Notes: generated by a model not told the origin, from the sequence alone. Counted from the first letter of the stretch, positions 24,629 through 33,699 are shown. The stretch: DNA of 64,000 nucleotides from Ulvibacterium sp965248315 (GCF_965248315.1 NZ_CBDFIX010000001.1:248001-312000), one strand, 5' to 3'. Numbers and translations are program-made.

Positions 24629-27226
24629 CTAAAAAGGATAGTTAATACCAATTTGAAGCACGGAATTACCAAAATTATAATCTCGAAACCATCTTTTGGA
24701 AGGTTCTTCGGCCGGATTATAGGTTTTAAAGCCCAAGTCTACACGGAAAAGAAAATAGGTGAAATCATAGCGAAGCCCAAATCCGGTTCCCAGGGCAATA
24801 TCCCCCAAATCCTCAAGACCGTCAAAAACGGCATCTGGGTTTTCCTGGTCATCAAAAACATTCCAAATATTTCCAGCATCCGCAAACAGGGCACCTTTAA
24901 TATCACCTACAATGGGAAACCGATACTCCAAATTGAACGCCAATTTAAAATTGGCCTCGTTAAAATCATTTATGGCATTCGTCTTTCCAGGGCCTAAAGA
25001 ATATGGAAACCAGGCACGATTATCATTGGATCCCCCGGCAAAGTAACTGCGTACAAAGGGAATGTTGGTAGAGTTGCCATAAGGAACGGCTATTCCAATA
25101 AATGTATGGAAGGCCAAGACCTTTGAACGAGAAAGATCCCAGTACTTCACATAATCGATATCTGTTTTGATATATTGCGAATAGGGAACACTAAAAACCA
25201 AAAGATCCCCATCATCATTTTTGTTGAAGGGGATGAAATTGGCGAAGCCGGAAAGCAGATTGCCGGCACTTTCCAAAGTCCACCGAAATTGAAAAAAGTT
25301 ATTATCGGTGAGTCCGTTCCTATTGTTTTTATGAAAGGTGTAGTTACTGGCAAAGATGAGGTTGTTCTCCGTTAACCGTATTCTGCGTTCCTCAATACTG
25401 TTCACCTCTTGCAATTGTTGTGCGTCCACGTCCTCCACCTCACCATTTAATATAGCCTCAGTAAAACCTGTAGTTCCTTCGGGAATGATCAATCGGGGGT
25501 CGTCTGAGCCATCCGGTGTTTCGTAAAATTCGACCAAGGTGGGATCTCCTTCAAAATCATCGGCTACTTCATCCAACCTATCATAGGAATTCCTGTAGAC
25601 GTTGAAGAAGCGATCTGTGTTTACATTTCGAACAAACTGAATGTTTAAAAGTTCTACGGTATTCCTTCTAAAATCGGAAGGACTCCAATTGTAGCTTAAG
25701 ATAGAGTTAAAGGTCTGTTTATCCAGGCCAATATTTTGTTGAAAACTGCTTCCTAGGGATATTCGTGTTCTAGGCAGGGTATAACTGGGGATAATCTTTT
25801 TTGTGTTTAGAAAAGGAAACCAGATTCTGGGAAAATCCAAATTGAGATCCGCCCCAAATTCCAGAATATTAAAGAAACGGCTGTCAAGTATGGTCGGATC
25901 GCTTGAGGAACCAACGTTCAGTCTTCCGGTGAGGCTTAAATTCTCCGCACCCTTAAAGAGGTTTCTGGCCTGCAATGAGGGGCTAAAGGCAAGGCCTACA
26001 CGTTGAATGTTGGAATGGGTAACATCAAAACCCATTCCCAAGGAATACTTTGGTCTTGCCGCCAAATAAACATTGGTAGTTAGTTTTGTCCGCGTGCTAT
26101 CTTCCTCAAATGTGATGGTCGGATACTTAAAAACATTGAGGTTATTTATTTGGCGGTAGGTACGGGTTCTGTCCAAGTCCCTATAAATACTATCCTTTTC
26201 AAAAAAGATGGCATCTGCCAAAGTCTCGGGTTTAAAGCGTAGTTTATTGTGATAAAATATGGTGTAATCGCCGAACCGAGTAAAACGTTGTTCGCTATCA
26301 CGTTCATTGTACAGATAGTCCGTATAGATATTGATCTTATCAAACCTATGGATTTTATACTCGGAAGTGGTCAAGGTGGTATCGCTTCTTCTTTTCAGAT
26401 TATCGATATTAAGCTCAACGTCCATTTTACGGTCTTCCCCCAGTTTTGTAGTGTCCCGGATAATGTTATAGCTTATGGAGCTTTCTTGAAAATCATAAAC
26501 ACCGGAATTTCTGAAAATGTTCGCCAAACGTTCCCGTTCGGCATTAAAGTCCGCAAGATCAAACTGTTTCCCTTGTTCCACGAAAGATTCTTCTGAATGT
26601 AGTGTATAAAGGGAATCTATAGCACTGGAAGCAATTGAATGGGATATAGAATCTACCATATAGGGTTCCCCCAGGGAAATCTTATAGTTGATTTCCGCTC
26701 TTTGTTTTCTGGATACACTATCAATTTCAAATGTGGTGTTGTTATTAAAATAGCCTTTGCTCCCGTAATAGACACTAAGTCTTTCCAGACTTTTTCTTGT
26801 ATTGGAAGTATCAATGACTACGGGTGCCTCGCCAATTCTTTTTAACCAAACACTAAGCCCTTTTACTAAAAAGGATTCTCCTAGTCGCTCTACCTGTTTT
26901 TCGGATAAAAAATTGTCCAGCCTATCTTTTCGCTTGGGTTTTCTGTAGAGCCAATCCTGATAGGAGGAATCCGGATTTTTTTTGGCAATATTATAGAGGT
27001 TCAAGCGTAGGGGATACCCCAATATTCTGCTATTGGGTTTCTGGACGATAAGACTTTCTATATCTTCATCGGTGACTTTTAGACTATCCGTGTAAATCGT
27101 ATTTTTTACAAGGAGAAGCTCATCTTCACCAACTCTTTTGAGGGTGTTGCAGGAAGTGATTGCGAAACCTATCAATAATAGGCTTATTTTAGCCCAGGTT
27201 CCTGTGGTGCCCAAATACATCCTCAT
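24629..27226 (-). CDS. tamL: Translocation and assembly module lipoprotein TamL
   Basis: An Omp85-family outer-membrane lipoprotein of about 865 residues. The signal peptide ends FAITSC, giving a lipid-modified Cys; POTRA-like domains follow (about 30-390), then a C-terminal 16-strand barrel (about 400-865) ending DYNFGNSVLQIGINYPF with an aromatic last residue. Signature pieces are FVRSYFAGGSNDNRAWFPYSLGPG and LAFNLEYRFPIVGDIKGALFADAGNIW. In Bacteroidota TamL partners TamB in outer-membrane protein assembly. The upstream in-frame ATG at 27268 would overlap the divergent methyltransferase start and lie beyond the -7 box at 27233, so Met at 27226 (or 27220) is preferred. Confidence 0.85.
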   Translation of the reverse strand: MRMYLGTTGTWAKISLLLIGFAITSCNTLKRVGEDELLLVKNTIYTDSLKVTDEDIESLIVQKPNSRILGYPLRLNLYNIAKKNPDSSYQDWLYRKPKRKDRLDNFLSEKQVERLGESFLVKGLSVWLKRIGEAPVVIDTSNTRKSLERLSVYYGSKGYFNNNTTFEIDSVSRKQRAEINYKISLGEPYMVDSISHSIASSAIDSLYTLHSEESFVEQGKQFDLADFNAERERLANIFRNSGVYDFQESSISYNIIRDTTKLGEDRKMDVELNIDNLKRRSDTTLTTSEYKIHRFDKINIYTDYLYNERDSEQRFTRFGDYTIFYHNKLRFKPETLADAIFFEKDSIYRDLDRTRTYRQINNLNVFKYPTITFEEDSTRTKLTTNVYLAARPKYSLGMGFDVTHSNIQRVGLAFSPSLQARNLFKGAENLSLTGRLNVGSSSDPTILDSRFFNILEFGADLNLDFPRIWFPFLNTKKIIPSYTLPRTRISLGSSFQQNIGLDKQTFNSILSYNWSPSDFRRNTVELLNIQFVRNVNTDRFFNVYRNSYDRLDEVADDFEGDPTLVEFYETPDGSDDPRLIIPEGTTGFTEAILNGEVEDVDAQQLQEVNSIEERRIRLTENNLIFASNYTFHKNNRNGLTDNNFFQFRWTLESAGNLLSGFANFIPFNKNDDGDLLVFSVPYSQYIKTDIDYVKYWDLSRSKVLAFHTFIGIAVPYGNSTNIPFVRSYFAGGSNDNRAWFPYSLGPGKTNAINDFNEANFKLAFNLEYRFPIVGDIKGALFADAGNIWNVFDDQENPDAVFDGLEDLGDIALGTGFGLRYDFTYFLFRVDLGFKTYNPAEEPSKRWFRDYNFGNSVLQIGINYPF

Positions 27227-27232
27227 AGAAGC

Positions 27233-27240
27233 CAAAAATA
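27233..27240 (-). promoter_or_regulatory. -7 box of tamL, 6 nt from its ATG
   Basis: TATTTTTG on the minus strand matches TAnnTTTG exactly. Six nucleotides separate it from the ATG at 27226, so the tamL mRNA should have almost no leader. The divergent methyltransferase begins at 27251. Confidence 0.5.
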
Positions 27241-27250
27241 CATTATTTGC

Positions 27251-27970
27251 ATGGTTGTTAAAAACCAAATAAAACTTATCAAAAGTCTACATCAAAAAAA
27301 GTACCGAAACCTTCATGGACTTTTTTTGGTAGAGGGCGTCAAGACCGTAGAAGAACTATTGGATTCCGGATTGCGGGTATATGGCATATTCACTACCGAT
27401 GTATCCATTTTGAAGGGAAGGGGTGATTACCAGGTCTTGATTTCCGAATCTGAGCTCAAGCAAATGAGCTCTCTAAAAAACCCCAATACCGTGCTCGGGG
27501 TATTTTATAAGCCTGAAACGTGGAAAGTGGATTTTAAGGATTGGGTCGTTGCCTTGGACAATGTATCCGACCCCGGAAATTTAGGGACCATTATTCGACT
27601 TTGCGATTGGTTCGGGATATCTCATTTGGTATGTTCCAAGGATACTGTGGATTGTTATAACCCTAAGGTACTTCAGGCTACAATGGGTTCCATCGCCCGG
27701 GTACATGTGGGATATATGGATCTATCACAATTTTTAAGGGAATCCGGACAACAGGTTTTTGGTGCTTTCATGGATGGACAAAGTATTTATGGTGCAAAGT
27801 TACCCAGTTCCGGAATTTTGGTCATGGGCAATGAGGCCCATGGGATTTCGGAAGAAATCAGAGCCTTATGTCACAAAAAGATAGGCATTCCACAATTTGG
27901 CAAGTTGACGGCAGAAAGCCTAAATGTGGCTACGGCCACGGCTGTTTTGTTAAACGAGCTGAGAAGATAG
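27251..27970 (+). CDS. TrmH/SpoU-family RNA 2'-O-methyltransferase
   Basis: A 239-residue SPOUT-class methyltransferase. The N-terminal substrate-binding domain begins KNQIKLIKSLHQKKYRNLHG and LVEGVKTVEELL, then the catalytic domain has the three SpoU motifs: ALDNVSDPGNLGTIIRLCDWFG (motif 1), ILVMGNEAHGIS (motif 2) and IPQFGKLTAESLNVATATAVLLNEL (motif 3). The target, rRNA or tRNA 2'-O ribose, cannot be told apart by eye. It is head to head with tamL with only 24 nt between the two start codons, so the promoter elements must reach into the tamL coding region. Confidence 0.92.
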   Translation: MVVKNQIKLIKSLHQKKYRNLHGLFLVEGVKTVEELLDSGLRVYGIFTTDVSILKGRGDYQVLISESELKQMSSLKNPNTVLGVFYKPETWKVDFKDWVVALDNVSDPGNLGTIIRLCDWFGISHLVCSKDTVDCYNPKVLQATMGSIARVHVGYMDLSQFLRESGQQVFGAFMDGQSIYGAKLPSSGILVMGNEAHGISEEIRALCHKKIGIPQFGKLTAESLNVATATAVLLNELRR

Positions 27971-28026
27971 AATTGGGGTTCCGATTTTTGAGGTTGTTGA
28001 ATTTTTGCATTTTACCATCAACCCAA

Positions 28027-28728
28027 CTACTCAAATGTAAAATTGATAAAAAATCCTCTTGTGCGCAGTCCATCTATGTTCCCTGTCCATGGACTATTGG
28101 GGTCATTGTCCGGGACCAATTCATCGCTTATGGCAAAAACCCCTCTAATAGAGGGTGTAAATTTGAAGTACTCTAAATAAAAATCTATTCCGAAGCCTAA
28201 TTCATAATTGTAAACCCACTTCTTCATCCGAAAGGTACCCGAACTGTTATCGTCCAAGGCGGTTTCATTACTGCCCAGATTTAATGAGGCGGAGGCGCCC
28301 CCGATTAAAAAAGGCTTCCAGTTGCCAAAACGCCGCGCGCTTGCTTTGATCAAAAGCGGGAAATTGATATAGGTGGATTTTACCTCTCTAATGGCATCAG
28401 ATTCCTCGGTAAATCCTGGAAAACCCAAAGTTCTTGCATTGTATAGCAAGCCAGGCTCAAACCGAAGGTCTAAAAACTCATTGATTCGCATTTCGCCGAT
28501 CAGCCCTACATTAAAACCAATGGACTTACTGACCAGGATATCCGTATCCCCGGGATCGTTTTTATAGTTGAATTTAAAATCATATTGATTAAACCCCAGA
28601 AAATACCCCCAATTGAGTAATGCCTTGTCCTCATTTTCCAGATTTAGGATAGGTTTTTCGTTAAATTGGGCATTGACGGGTATACCTAGAAAAAGTAGAC
28701 CCATGCACAACAAAAAGATGTACTTCAT
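28027..28728 (-). CDS. porT: PorT-type outer-membrane barrel protein of type IX secretion
   Basis: About 233 residues from the ATG at 28728, which puts the start directly before the signal peptide (IFLLCMGLLFLGIPVNAQ); the longer frame to 28767 would overlap the ubiE end. The mature protein is a predicted eight-strand barrel (NWGYFLGFNQYDFKFNYK, FNVGLIGEMRINEFLDLRFEPGLLYN, YNYELGFGIDFYLEYFKFTPSIRGVF), ending RGFFINFTFE. The location directly behind ubiE, 4 nt apart, is the usual PorT place in flavobacteria. PorT is needed for type IX secretion and gliding. Confidence 0.85.
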   Translation of the reverse strand: MKYIFLLCMGLLFLGIPVNAQFNEKPILNLENEDKALLNWGYFLGFNQYDFKFNYKNDPGDTDILVSKSIGFNVGLIGEMRINEFLDLRFEPGLLYNARTLGFPGFTEESDAIREVKSTYINFPLLIKASARRFGNWKPFLIGGASASLNLGSNETALDDNSSGTFRMKKWVYNYELGFGIDFYLEYFKFTPSIRGVFAISDELVPDNDPNSPWTGNIDGLRTRGFFINFTFE

Positions 28729-28732
28729 ATGC

Positions 28733-29461
28733 TTATTTTGTGGCAACATAAATAGAGGCGACACCAAATGTTTGAGGCTTGTTCGCTACATCTATAAACC
28801 CCGTTTTGAGCAAAATATTGTTGAAGTCCGTACCATGGGGAAAAACCGATGCAGATTTGGACAAATAAGAGTAGGCGGATTTATCCTTGGAGAAGAGTTT
28901 GCCAATGGCCGGAAGCATGTATTTGCAATAGAAATGATACCCTTGCTTAAAAGGTGTTTTGCTTGGAACCGCAGTTTCCAGCACTACAAAAGTGCCTGAT
29001 GGTCGTAGCACGCGATAGATTTCCAGTAGGCCCTTTTCCAAAGTTTCAAAATTGCGTACACCAAAAGCCACCGTTACCGCATCGAAAGAGTTGTCGGAAA
29101 AGGGAAGATTTTCACTGTCGCCAACAACCATCTCCACCGTATTTTCCAGATTTTTAGTATTTACCTTTTTTTTACCTATCTCCAGCATGCCTTGAGAAAT
29201 ATCGAGACCTATAATTTTAGTAGCTCCCGTTCGTACAAGGCTAATGGCCAAATCACCCGTTCCTGTGGCGATATCAAGAATTTGTACAGGCTTTTTTTTC
29301 TGTAGAATCTTTACCACCCGCTTTCTCCATTTTACGTCCAACCCAAAGGAAATAACCCTATTTAGGCCATCATAGTTTTTGGAAATGGCATCGAACATTT
29401 GGGTTACCTGCTCCTTTTTTCCAGAACGGGAATTGGAATATGGAGTGATTTTTTTCTGCAT
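28733..29461 (-). CDS. ubiE: Demethylmenaquinone methyltransferase (UbiE/MenG)
   Basis: A class I SAM methyltransferase of 242 residues from the ATG at 29461. It adds the last methyl group in menaquinone synthesis. Motifs: EQVTQMFDAISKNYDGLNRVISFG (family start), ILDIATGTGDLAISLV (SAM motif I, about 58-73), VVGDSENLPFSDNSFDAVTVAFGVRNF (motif II) and YRVLRPSGTFVVLE. The frame is open upstream to 29491, but a -7 box at 29478-29485 lies inside that extension, so the shorter start is preferred. porT follows 4 nt downstream. Menaquinone fits the Nqr complex encoded nearby. Confidence 0.95.
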   Translation of the reverse strand: MQKKITPYSNSRSGKKEQVTQMFDAISKNYDGLNRVISFGLDVKWRKRVVKILQKKKPVQILDIATGTGDLAISLVRTGATKIIGLDISQGMLEIGKKKVNTKNLENTVEMVVGDSENLPFSDNSFDAVTVAFGVRNFETLEKGLLEIYRVLRPSGTFVVLETAVPSKTPFKQGYHFYCKYMLPAIGKLFSKDKSAYSYLSKSASVFPHGTDFNNILLKTGFIDVANKPQTFGVASIYVATK

Positions 29462-29477
29462 TCCAGGCAATTTTCGG

Positions 29478-29485
29478 CAAATATA
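29478..29485 (-). promoter_or_regulatory. -7 box of ubiE-porT
   Basis: TATATTTG on the minus strand matches TAnnTTTG exactly, 16 nt upstream of the chosen ubiE start; it argues against the longer start at 29491. Confidence 0.6.
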
Positions 29486-29565
29486 GCGCATACAGATCAG
29501 GTGACTCCATTATTGCCCTTCAATATGGGCAAATGAACTTATTTTGAATACTTGAAGTATTATTT

Positions 29566-29598
29566 TGACGGGCAACATAATTAATTTATGTAATTTTG
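29566..29598 (+). promoter_or_regulatory. Promoter of trkA-trkH
   Basis: TTG followed after about 23 nt by TAATTTTG (29591-29598), an exact -7 match. Transcription would start near 29604, leaving a leader of about 110 nt before the trkA ATG, which is unusually long for this window. Confidence 0.5.
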
Positions 29599-29603
29599 CA
29601 CAT

Positions 29604-29715
29604 CAGAATTGGCAAGCAGGTAATACAAATGTGTATTGACACTCAAAGTGTTATTTCTTTCGATCAGTTGGTTTTATATTTTATTCTTGCCAATGACAAC
29701 AATGTATCCGATTAA
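29604..29715 (+). ncRNA. Candidate structured 5' leader of trkA (possible cis-regulatory RNA)
   Basis: A perfect 9-bp outer stem joins ATTGGCAAG (29608-29616) with CTTGCCAAT (29686-29694). Inside it lie two perfect hairpins, AATACA-aatg-TGTATT (29622-29637) and ACACT-caa-AGTGT (29639-29651), and an unpaired 30-nt stretch. The outer stem starts just after the predicted transcription start. This multi-branch layout is unlike a terminator and lies directly ahead of a potassium-transport operon. It matches no riboswitch class that I recognise; function is inference. Confidence 0.4.
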
Positions 29716-31065
29716 ATGAAAATCATAATTGCAGGAGCTGGTGAAGTAGGCTTTCATTTGGCAAAACTTCTTTCGTACGAATCCCAGGACATAACGCTCA
29801 TAGATACCCATAAAGAAAGCTTGGTTTATGCGGATAACCATTTGGATATACGTGTACTGAAGGGAGATGCCACTTCCATAACTGTCCTTCGTGACGCAAA
29901 AGTTGAAAAATCTGATTTGGTAATTGGGGTCACGTCCTCGGAGACCACAAATTTAACGCTTTGTATGTTGGCCAAGCAGTTGGGGAGCAAACGGACCATA
30001 GCTCGGATATCCAATACCGAATTTATGGATAATAGGGAAATCATCAAGTTTTCGGACCTAGGAATCGATGAATTGATTTCCCCGGAAGAGCTCGCAGCAA
30101 CTGAAATACAACTCTTGTTGAACAAATCCGCATTTAATGACACCTATGAATTTGAGGATGGCAAGTTGATCATGATAGGCGTGTCCCTAATCAAAACAGC
30201 TCCCTTTGTTGGAAAAATGGTAAAGGAAGCCGCAAAAATTTTCCCGGAACTCCATTTTATGCCCATAGCCCTACAACGTTTGGGCACGCAGTTTACTGTT
30301 ATACCCAGGGGCGATACCGTTTTTAAGGAAGGAGATCAGGTTTATTTCATTACGGTAAAGGAGGGGGTGGATGAGCTATATAAGCTCACCGGAAAGAAAA
30401 AGGCGGACATTAAGAATGTAATGATCTTAGGTGGAAGTAAGGTAGGTTTCAAAGCGGCCCGCGATCTTTGCGCCAAAAAATTCAATGTAAAGCTCATTGA
30501 AAAAAATAAGGAAAAGGCCTTTGATTTGGCCGATGATTTACCCAATGCCCTGGTCATTAATGGAGATGGCCGCAACGTAGAACTTTTGGAGGAAGAGAGT
30601 TTGGATTCTATGGATGCCTTTATTGCAGTTACCGGAAATTCAGAGACCAACATCATGTCTTGTCTGGTTGCCAAGTCCAAACGTATTAAAAAGACCATAG
30701 CTTTGGTGGAGAATATGGATTATTTTCAGCTTTCGCACTCTATTGGTATCGATACGTTGATCAATAAAAAACTCTTGGCGGCCAATAATATCTTTAGATA
30801 TATTCGGAAGGGAGAGGTCGTAGCCCTGATGCGTCTTAACAACTTAAATGCGGAGATACTGGAATTTGTGGTAAAACCGAATTCCCGGGTAACCGGAAGT
30901 GTCATACGTGAGCTGGATTTCCCAAAGTCGGCTACAATTGGTGGTGTTGTTAGGAATGGAGAAGGCATTATTGCCTTGGGAGGTTTCAAAATCCAAGAAG
31001 GTGACCGCGTTGTAGTGTGTTGCCTACCTGATGTAATTCCCAGAATAGAAAGATTGTTCCTGTAA
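29716..31065 (+). CDS. trkA: Trk potassium uptake regulatory subunit TrkA
   Basis: A 449-residue cytoplasmic protein made of two RCK units. Each has an NAD-binding Rossmann domain (IIAGAGEVGFHLAKLLS at residues 3-19 and VMILGGSKVGFKAARDL near 235) followed by an RCK-C domain (about 145-225 and 370-449). It gates the TrkH channel in response to nucleotides. The stop codon overlaps the trkH start (TAATG). A structured leader precedes the gene. The first residues MKIIIAGAGEVGFHLA fit the family start. Confidence 0.96.
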   Translation: MKIIIAGAGEVGFHLAKLLSYESQDITLIDTHKESLVYADNHLDIRVLKGDATSITVLRDAKVEKSDLVIGVTSSETTNLTLCMLAKQLGSKRTIARISNTEFMDNREIIKFSDLGIDELISPEELAATEIQLLLNKSAFNDTYEFEDGKLIMIGVSLIKTAPFVGKMVKEAAKIFPELHFMPIALQRLGTQFTVIPRGDTVFKEGDQVYFITVKEGVDELYKLTGKKKADIKNVMILGGSKVGFKAARDLCAKKFNVKLIEKNKEKAFDLADDLPNALVINGDGRNVELLEEESLDSMDAFIAVTGNSETNIMSCLVAKSKRIKKTIALVENMDYFQLSHSIGIDTLINKKLLAANNIFRYIRKGEVVALMRLNNLNAEILEFVVKPNSRVTGSVIRELDFPKSATIGGVVRNGEGIIALGGFKIQEGDRVVVCCLPDVIPRIERLFL

Positions 31066-32555
31066 TGACCCTTAATTCCAGAATAATATTTCATCTCATG
31101 GGCCTCCTGTTGGTCTGTAACGGAGGTTTTATGCTTTTGGCTGCTTTGGTGAGCGGTATTTATGATGATGGCGTTACCTTGGAAATTACTACAGCGGCTA
31201 TCTCCACGATGTTCGGTGGCGTGTTTGCCATGTTTTACACCAGAGGCCATAAAAAAGAGGTAAAGCGTAAAGAGGGATATATCATAGTCACTTTCGGATG
31301 GATCGTGATGTCCATCTCCGGAATGTTGCCTTATATATTCTCCGGGGCCATCCCAGGAATAACCAATGCTTTCTTTGAGACCATATCTGGTTATACGACC
31401 ACGGGTGCATCCATTTTGGAAGATATAGAGTCCTTACCCGAGGGTATTCTTTTTTGGCGAAGCCTTACCCATTGGATAGGAGGTATGGGAATTATTGTTT
31501 TGGCCATTGCCATACTGCCACTTTTGGGAATTGGAGGTATGCAATTGTTCGCCGCCGAGGCTCCGGGCCCCAACGCCGATAAATTACACCCTAGGATTAC
31601 GGATACGGCAAAACGGCTTTGGTTGATTTATTTTGGGTATACCGCTGCAGAAACGCTTTTGTTAAAGTTGGCCGGGATGTCCTTTTTTGATGCTATAAAC
31701 CATGCATTGGCTACCTTGTCCACAGGCGGTTTTTCCACTAAAAATGCTAGCCTTGCCCATTGGAACGATCAACCCATGATCCAATATATCGTGATTTTCT
31801 TTATGTTCTTGGCCGGTTCCAATTTTGTACTAAGTTATTTTGCCTTTAAGGGAAAAGTGCAACGGGTGATCAAGGACGAGGAGTTTAAGTTTTATACAGG
31901 TTTCATAGTTGTCTTCATGGTTATTGCCGCTTTGGTGGTTTATTTTAGAGCGAATGTTCCCATATCGGAATATCACCCCATGGTTTTGGGTGAGGGTGAA
32001 AGCGCGTTTCGGCATGCCTTGTTTCAAGTCGTTGCGGTAGTAACGACCACGGGTTTTGTTTCAGCCGATTTTACAGCTTGGACCCCATTTTTAACGATTT
32101 TCTTTTTTGGATTGATGTTTTTGGGGGGATCAGCAGGTTCTACAGCAGGAGGAATTAAGGTAATGCGGCATCTGCTCATTATTAAAAATGGTCTGCTGGA
32201 ATTTAAGCGCACCTTGCATATGAACGCTATAATCCCCGTGCGATACAATAACAAAACCGTAAGCGAGCATATTGTTTATAACATCATTGCCTTTTTTGTG
32301 CTTTACATGTTATTGTTCGTTATTGGAGCTTTGGTATTGGGAGCTTTGGGATTGGATTTTGTTTCCGCCATTGGTGGGGCGGCCTCCTCACTGGGGAATG
32401 TAGGGCCGGCCCTGGGCAGTCTTAATCCGGTCAGTAATTTTAATGGCCTGCCGGATGCAGGAAAATGGTGGTGTGGTTTTTTAATGCTTGCCGGTCGGTT
32501 GGAACTCTTTACCGTATTGATTTTATTGACCCCTTATTTCTGGAAACGGATCTAA
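31065..32555 (+). CDS. trkH: Trk/Ktr potassium transporter membrane subunit TrkH
   Basis: A 496-residue polytopic membrane protein that conducts K+. Four pore-loop filters are visible: GYTTTGASIL, LATLSTGGFSTKN, VVTTTGFVSAD and ASSLGNVGPALG, as expected for the TrkH/KtrB superfamily; the MRHLLIIKNG segment after the third filter and an RLELFTVLILLTPYFWK terminal stretch also fit. It is translationally coupled to trkA by a one-base overlap. The downstream AraC-type gene starts about 100 nt later. Confidence 0.96.
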   Translation: MTLNSRIIFHLMGLLLVCNGGFMLLAALVSGIYDDGVTLEITTAAISTMFGGVFAMFYTRGHKKEVKRKEGYIIVTFGWIVMSISGMLPYIFSGAIPGITNAFFETISGYTTTGASILEDIESLPEGILFWRSLTHWIGGMGIIVLAIAILPLLGIGGMQLFAAEAPGPNADKLHPRITDTAKRLWLIYFGYTAAETLLLKLAGMSFFDAINHALATLSTGGFSTKNASLAHWNDQPMIQYIVIFFMFLAGSNFVLSYFAFKGKVQRVIKDEEFKFYTGFIVVFMVIAALVVYFRANVPISEYHPMVLGEGESAFRHALFQVVAVVTTTGFVSADFTAWTPFLTIFFFGLMFLGGSAGSTAGGIKVMRHLLIIKNGLLEFKRTLHMNAIIPVRYNNKTVSEHIVYNIIAFFVLYMLLFVIGALVLGALGLDFVSAIGGAASSLGNVGPALGSLNPVSNFNGLPDAGKWWCGFLMLAGRLELFTVLILLTPYFWKRI

Positions 32556-32659
32556 CATGGACTCCGCTGGCATTCCTTCTTTTCCGCGATATGTTTTTCG
32601 TTGAAATTAAGTATTTTCATTTCCAAGCTGGGAATGAATCATTTATACTCGCGAGTATC

Positions 32660-32998
32660 ATGTATCCGAAGATTTATTTGTACAAACGTATAAAGGATGC
32701 CAAAATCCTTATAGATCGTCACTTTTCCGACCCCATTAAGCTCAGCGATATTTCTGAGAGCGTGTATTTGTCAAAATATCATTTTTTAAGGCTTTTTAAG
32801 GAAGCCTATGGTACTACACCCCACCAATATTTAAAACACAAGCGGGTTGAAAAGGCCAAAAAACTCCTCAGAAAAGGCTTGCCGATCAAGGAAGTATGTA
32901 CACAGGTCGGTTTTGAAAGTATACCTTCCTTTTCCAATCTTTTTAAAAGAGAAACCTCGTTTACACCTTCTGAATTTAGAAGACGCCATAGTAAATAG
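32660..32998 (+). CDS. Small AraC-type DNA-binding protein (HTH domain only)
   Basis: About 112 residues from the ATG at 32660, almost wholly a pair of AraC/XylS helix-turn-helix motifs: IKLSDISESVYLSKYHFLRLFKEAYG and GLPIKEVCTQVGFESIPSFSNLFKRETSFTPSEFR. The frame is open upstream to 32465 but that stretch overlaps the end of trkH and lacks domain character, so the shorter start is chosen; an ATG at 32591 is a further option. There is no effector domain, so activity may be controlled by its level. Its targets may be the small genes that follow. Confidence 0.8.
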   Translation: MYPKIYLYKRIKDAKILIDRHFSDPIKLSDISESVYLSKYHFLRLFKEAYGTTPHQYLKHKRVEKAKKLLRKGLPIKEVCTQVGFESIPSFSNLFKRETSFTPSEFRRRHSK

Positions 32999-33049
32999 CA
33001 ATTTTCGATAAGGTTTTCTGCTCAACAGCTTGCATTTTTGTAAAAAACC

Positions 33050-33388
33050 ATGAAATTACTTTACAAAATCAACTTGATCTTACTCATTGTATTGAGTCTT
33101 GCGACTGGGGTGTTCAAAGTACTTCGACAAGAAGCGGATATTGAACTTTTTAAAGTATTGGGGATGACTGCAACACTCACATTTGGGTTGGGTATAGTCC
33201 AGGTATTGGGAGGAATACTGCTGATCCCTGTACCAACTAGAAAATATGGGGCCTTACTGATGATGGCCACCTTTGTAATTGCCTCCTTAGCGGTTTTTAT
33301 GAACGGGATGGTAGTATTTGGATCGGTATCTTTGCTTTTTATCCTTATGGCCTTTTGGGTATACCAAGTAGAAAAAAGGAAAATATAA
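33050..33388 (+). CDS. DoxX-like small membrane protein
   Basis: A 112-residue protein with four hydrophobic helices (about 5-21, 37-60, 68-86 and 90-106). The Gly-rich GLGIVQVLGGILLIP segment in the second helix recalls the DoxX-like family of four-helix membrane proteins, whose role is poorly defined. It lies 51 nt after the AraC-type regulator and 11 nt before the next gene, suggesting a small operon. Confidence 0.65.
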   Translation: MKLLYKINLILLIVLSLATGVFKVLRQEADIELFKVLGMTATLTFGLGIVQVLGGILLIPVPTRKYGALLMMATFVIASLAVFMNGMVVFGSVSLLFILMAFWVYQVEKRKI

Positions 33389-33399
33389 ATTTAAAAGTT

Positions 33400-33699
33400 A
33401 TGGCGTATTATGTGATTACAAGAACAATTATTGAAGATCAATCCTCCAAGGAGGATGTTCTTGCCATGTCCAAAGAATCCACTGAGATTTTTAGGAAACA
33501 ACCAGGATTAATCGAAATGAAATCATTAATAGCGGAGAATGAAACCCATTTATCTACCTATCTTGTATGGGAGAATCAGCAATCCCATTTGGCTTGTATG
33601 GAGAGCAAGGATTTTGATGGGGTTACCGTACAATGGACTGCCTTTATGCAAGAAGGCAAGATCAAGTTTGAGTTGGAGACGTATCAGCTTGTAGAGTAG
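33400..33699 (+). CDS. Small protein with ABM-like dimeric alpha/beta fold
   Basis: A 99-residue cytoplasmic protein. MAYYVITRTIIEDQSSKEDVL, IFRKQPGLIEMKSLIAENE and THLSTYLVWENQQSH match the strand-helix-strand pattern of antibiotic-biosynthesis-monooxygenase-like domains, which occur in small oxygenases and many proteins of unknown activity. The open frame extends upstream to 33355, but that part overlaps the DoxX-like gene and the ATG at 33400 fits the domain start. Confidence 0.65.
   Translation: MAYYVITRTIIEDQSSKEDVLAMSKESTEIFRKQPGLIEMKSLIAENETHLSTYLVWENQQSHLACMESKDFDGVTVQWTAFMQEGKIKFELETYQLVE

Noticed and set aside
24605..24997. 130-residue plus-strand frame opposite the 3' end of tamL.
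   Set aside because: Antisense to a well-supported Omp85 barrel; composition is that of a shadow.
27251..27268. Longer tamL start at 27268 overlapping the methyltransferase start.
   Set aside because: The TAnnTTTG box at 27233-27240 lies downstream of that start, and the signal peptide fits the ATG at 27226 or 27220.
32465..32659. N-terminal extension of the small AraC-type protein into the end of trkH.
   Set aside because: It overlaps trkH by 91 bp, has no domain character, and the HTH domain begins shortly after the ATG at 32660.
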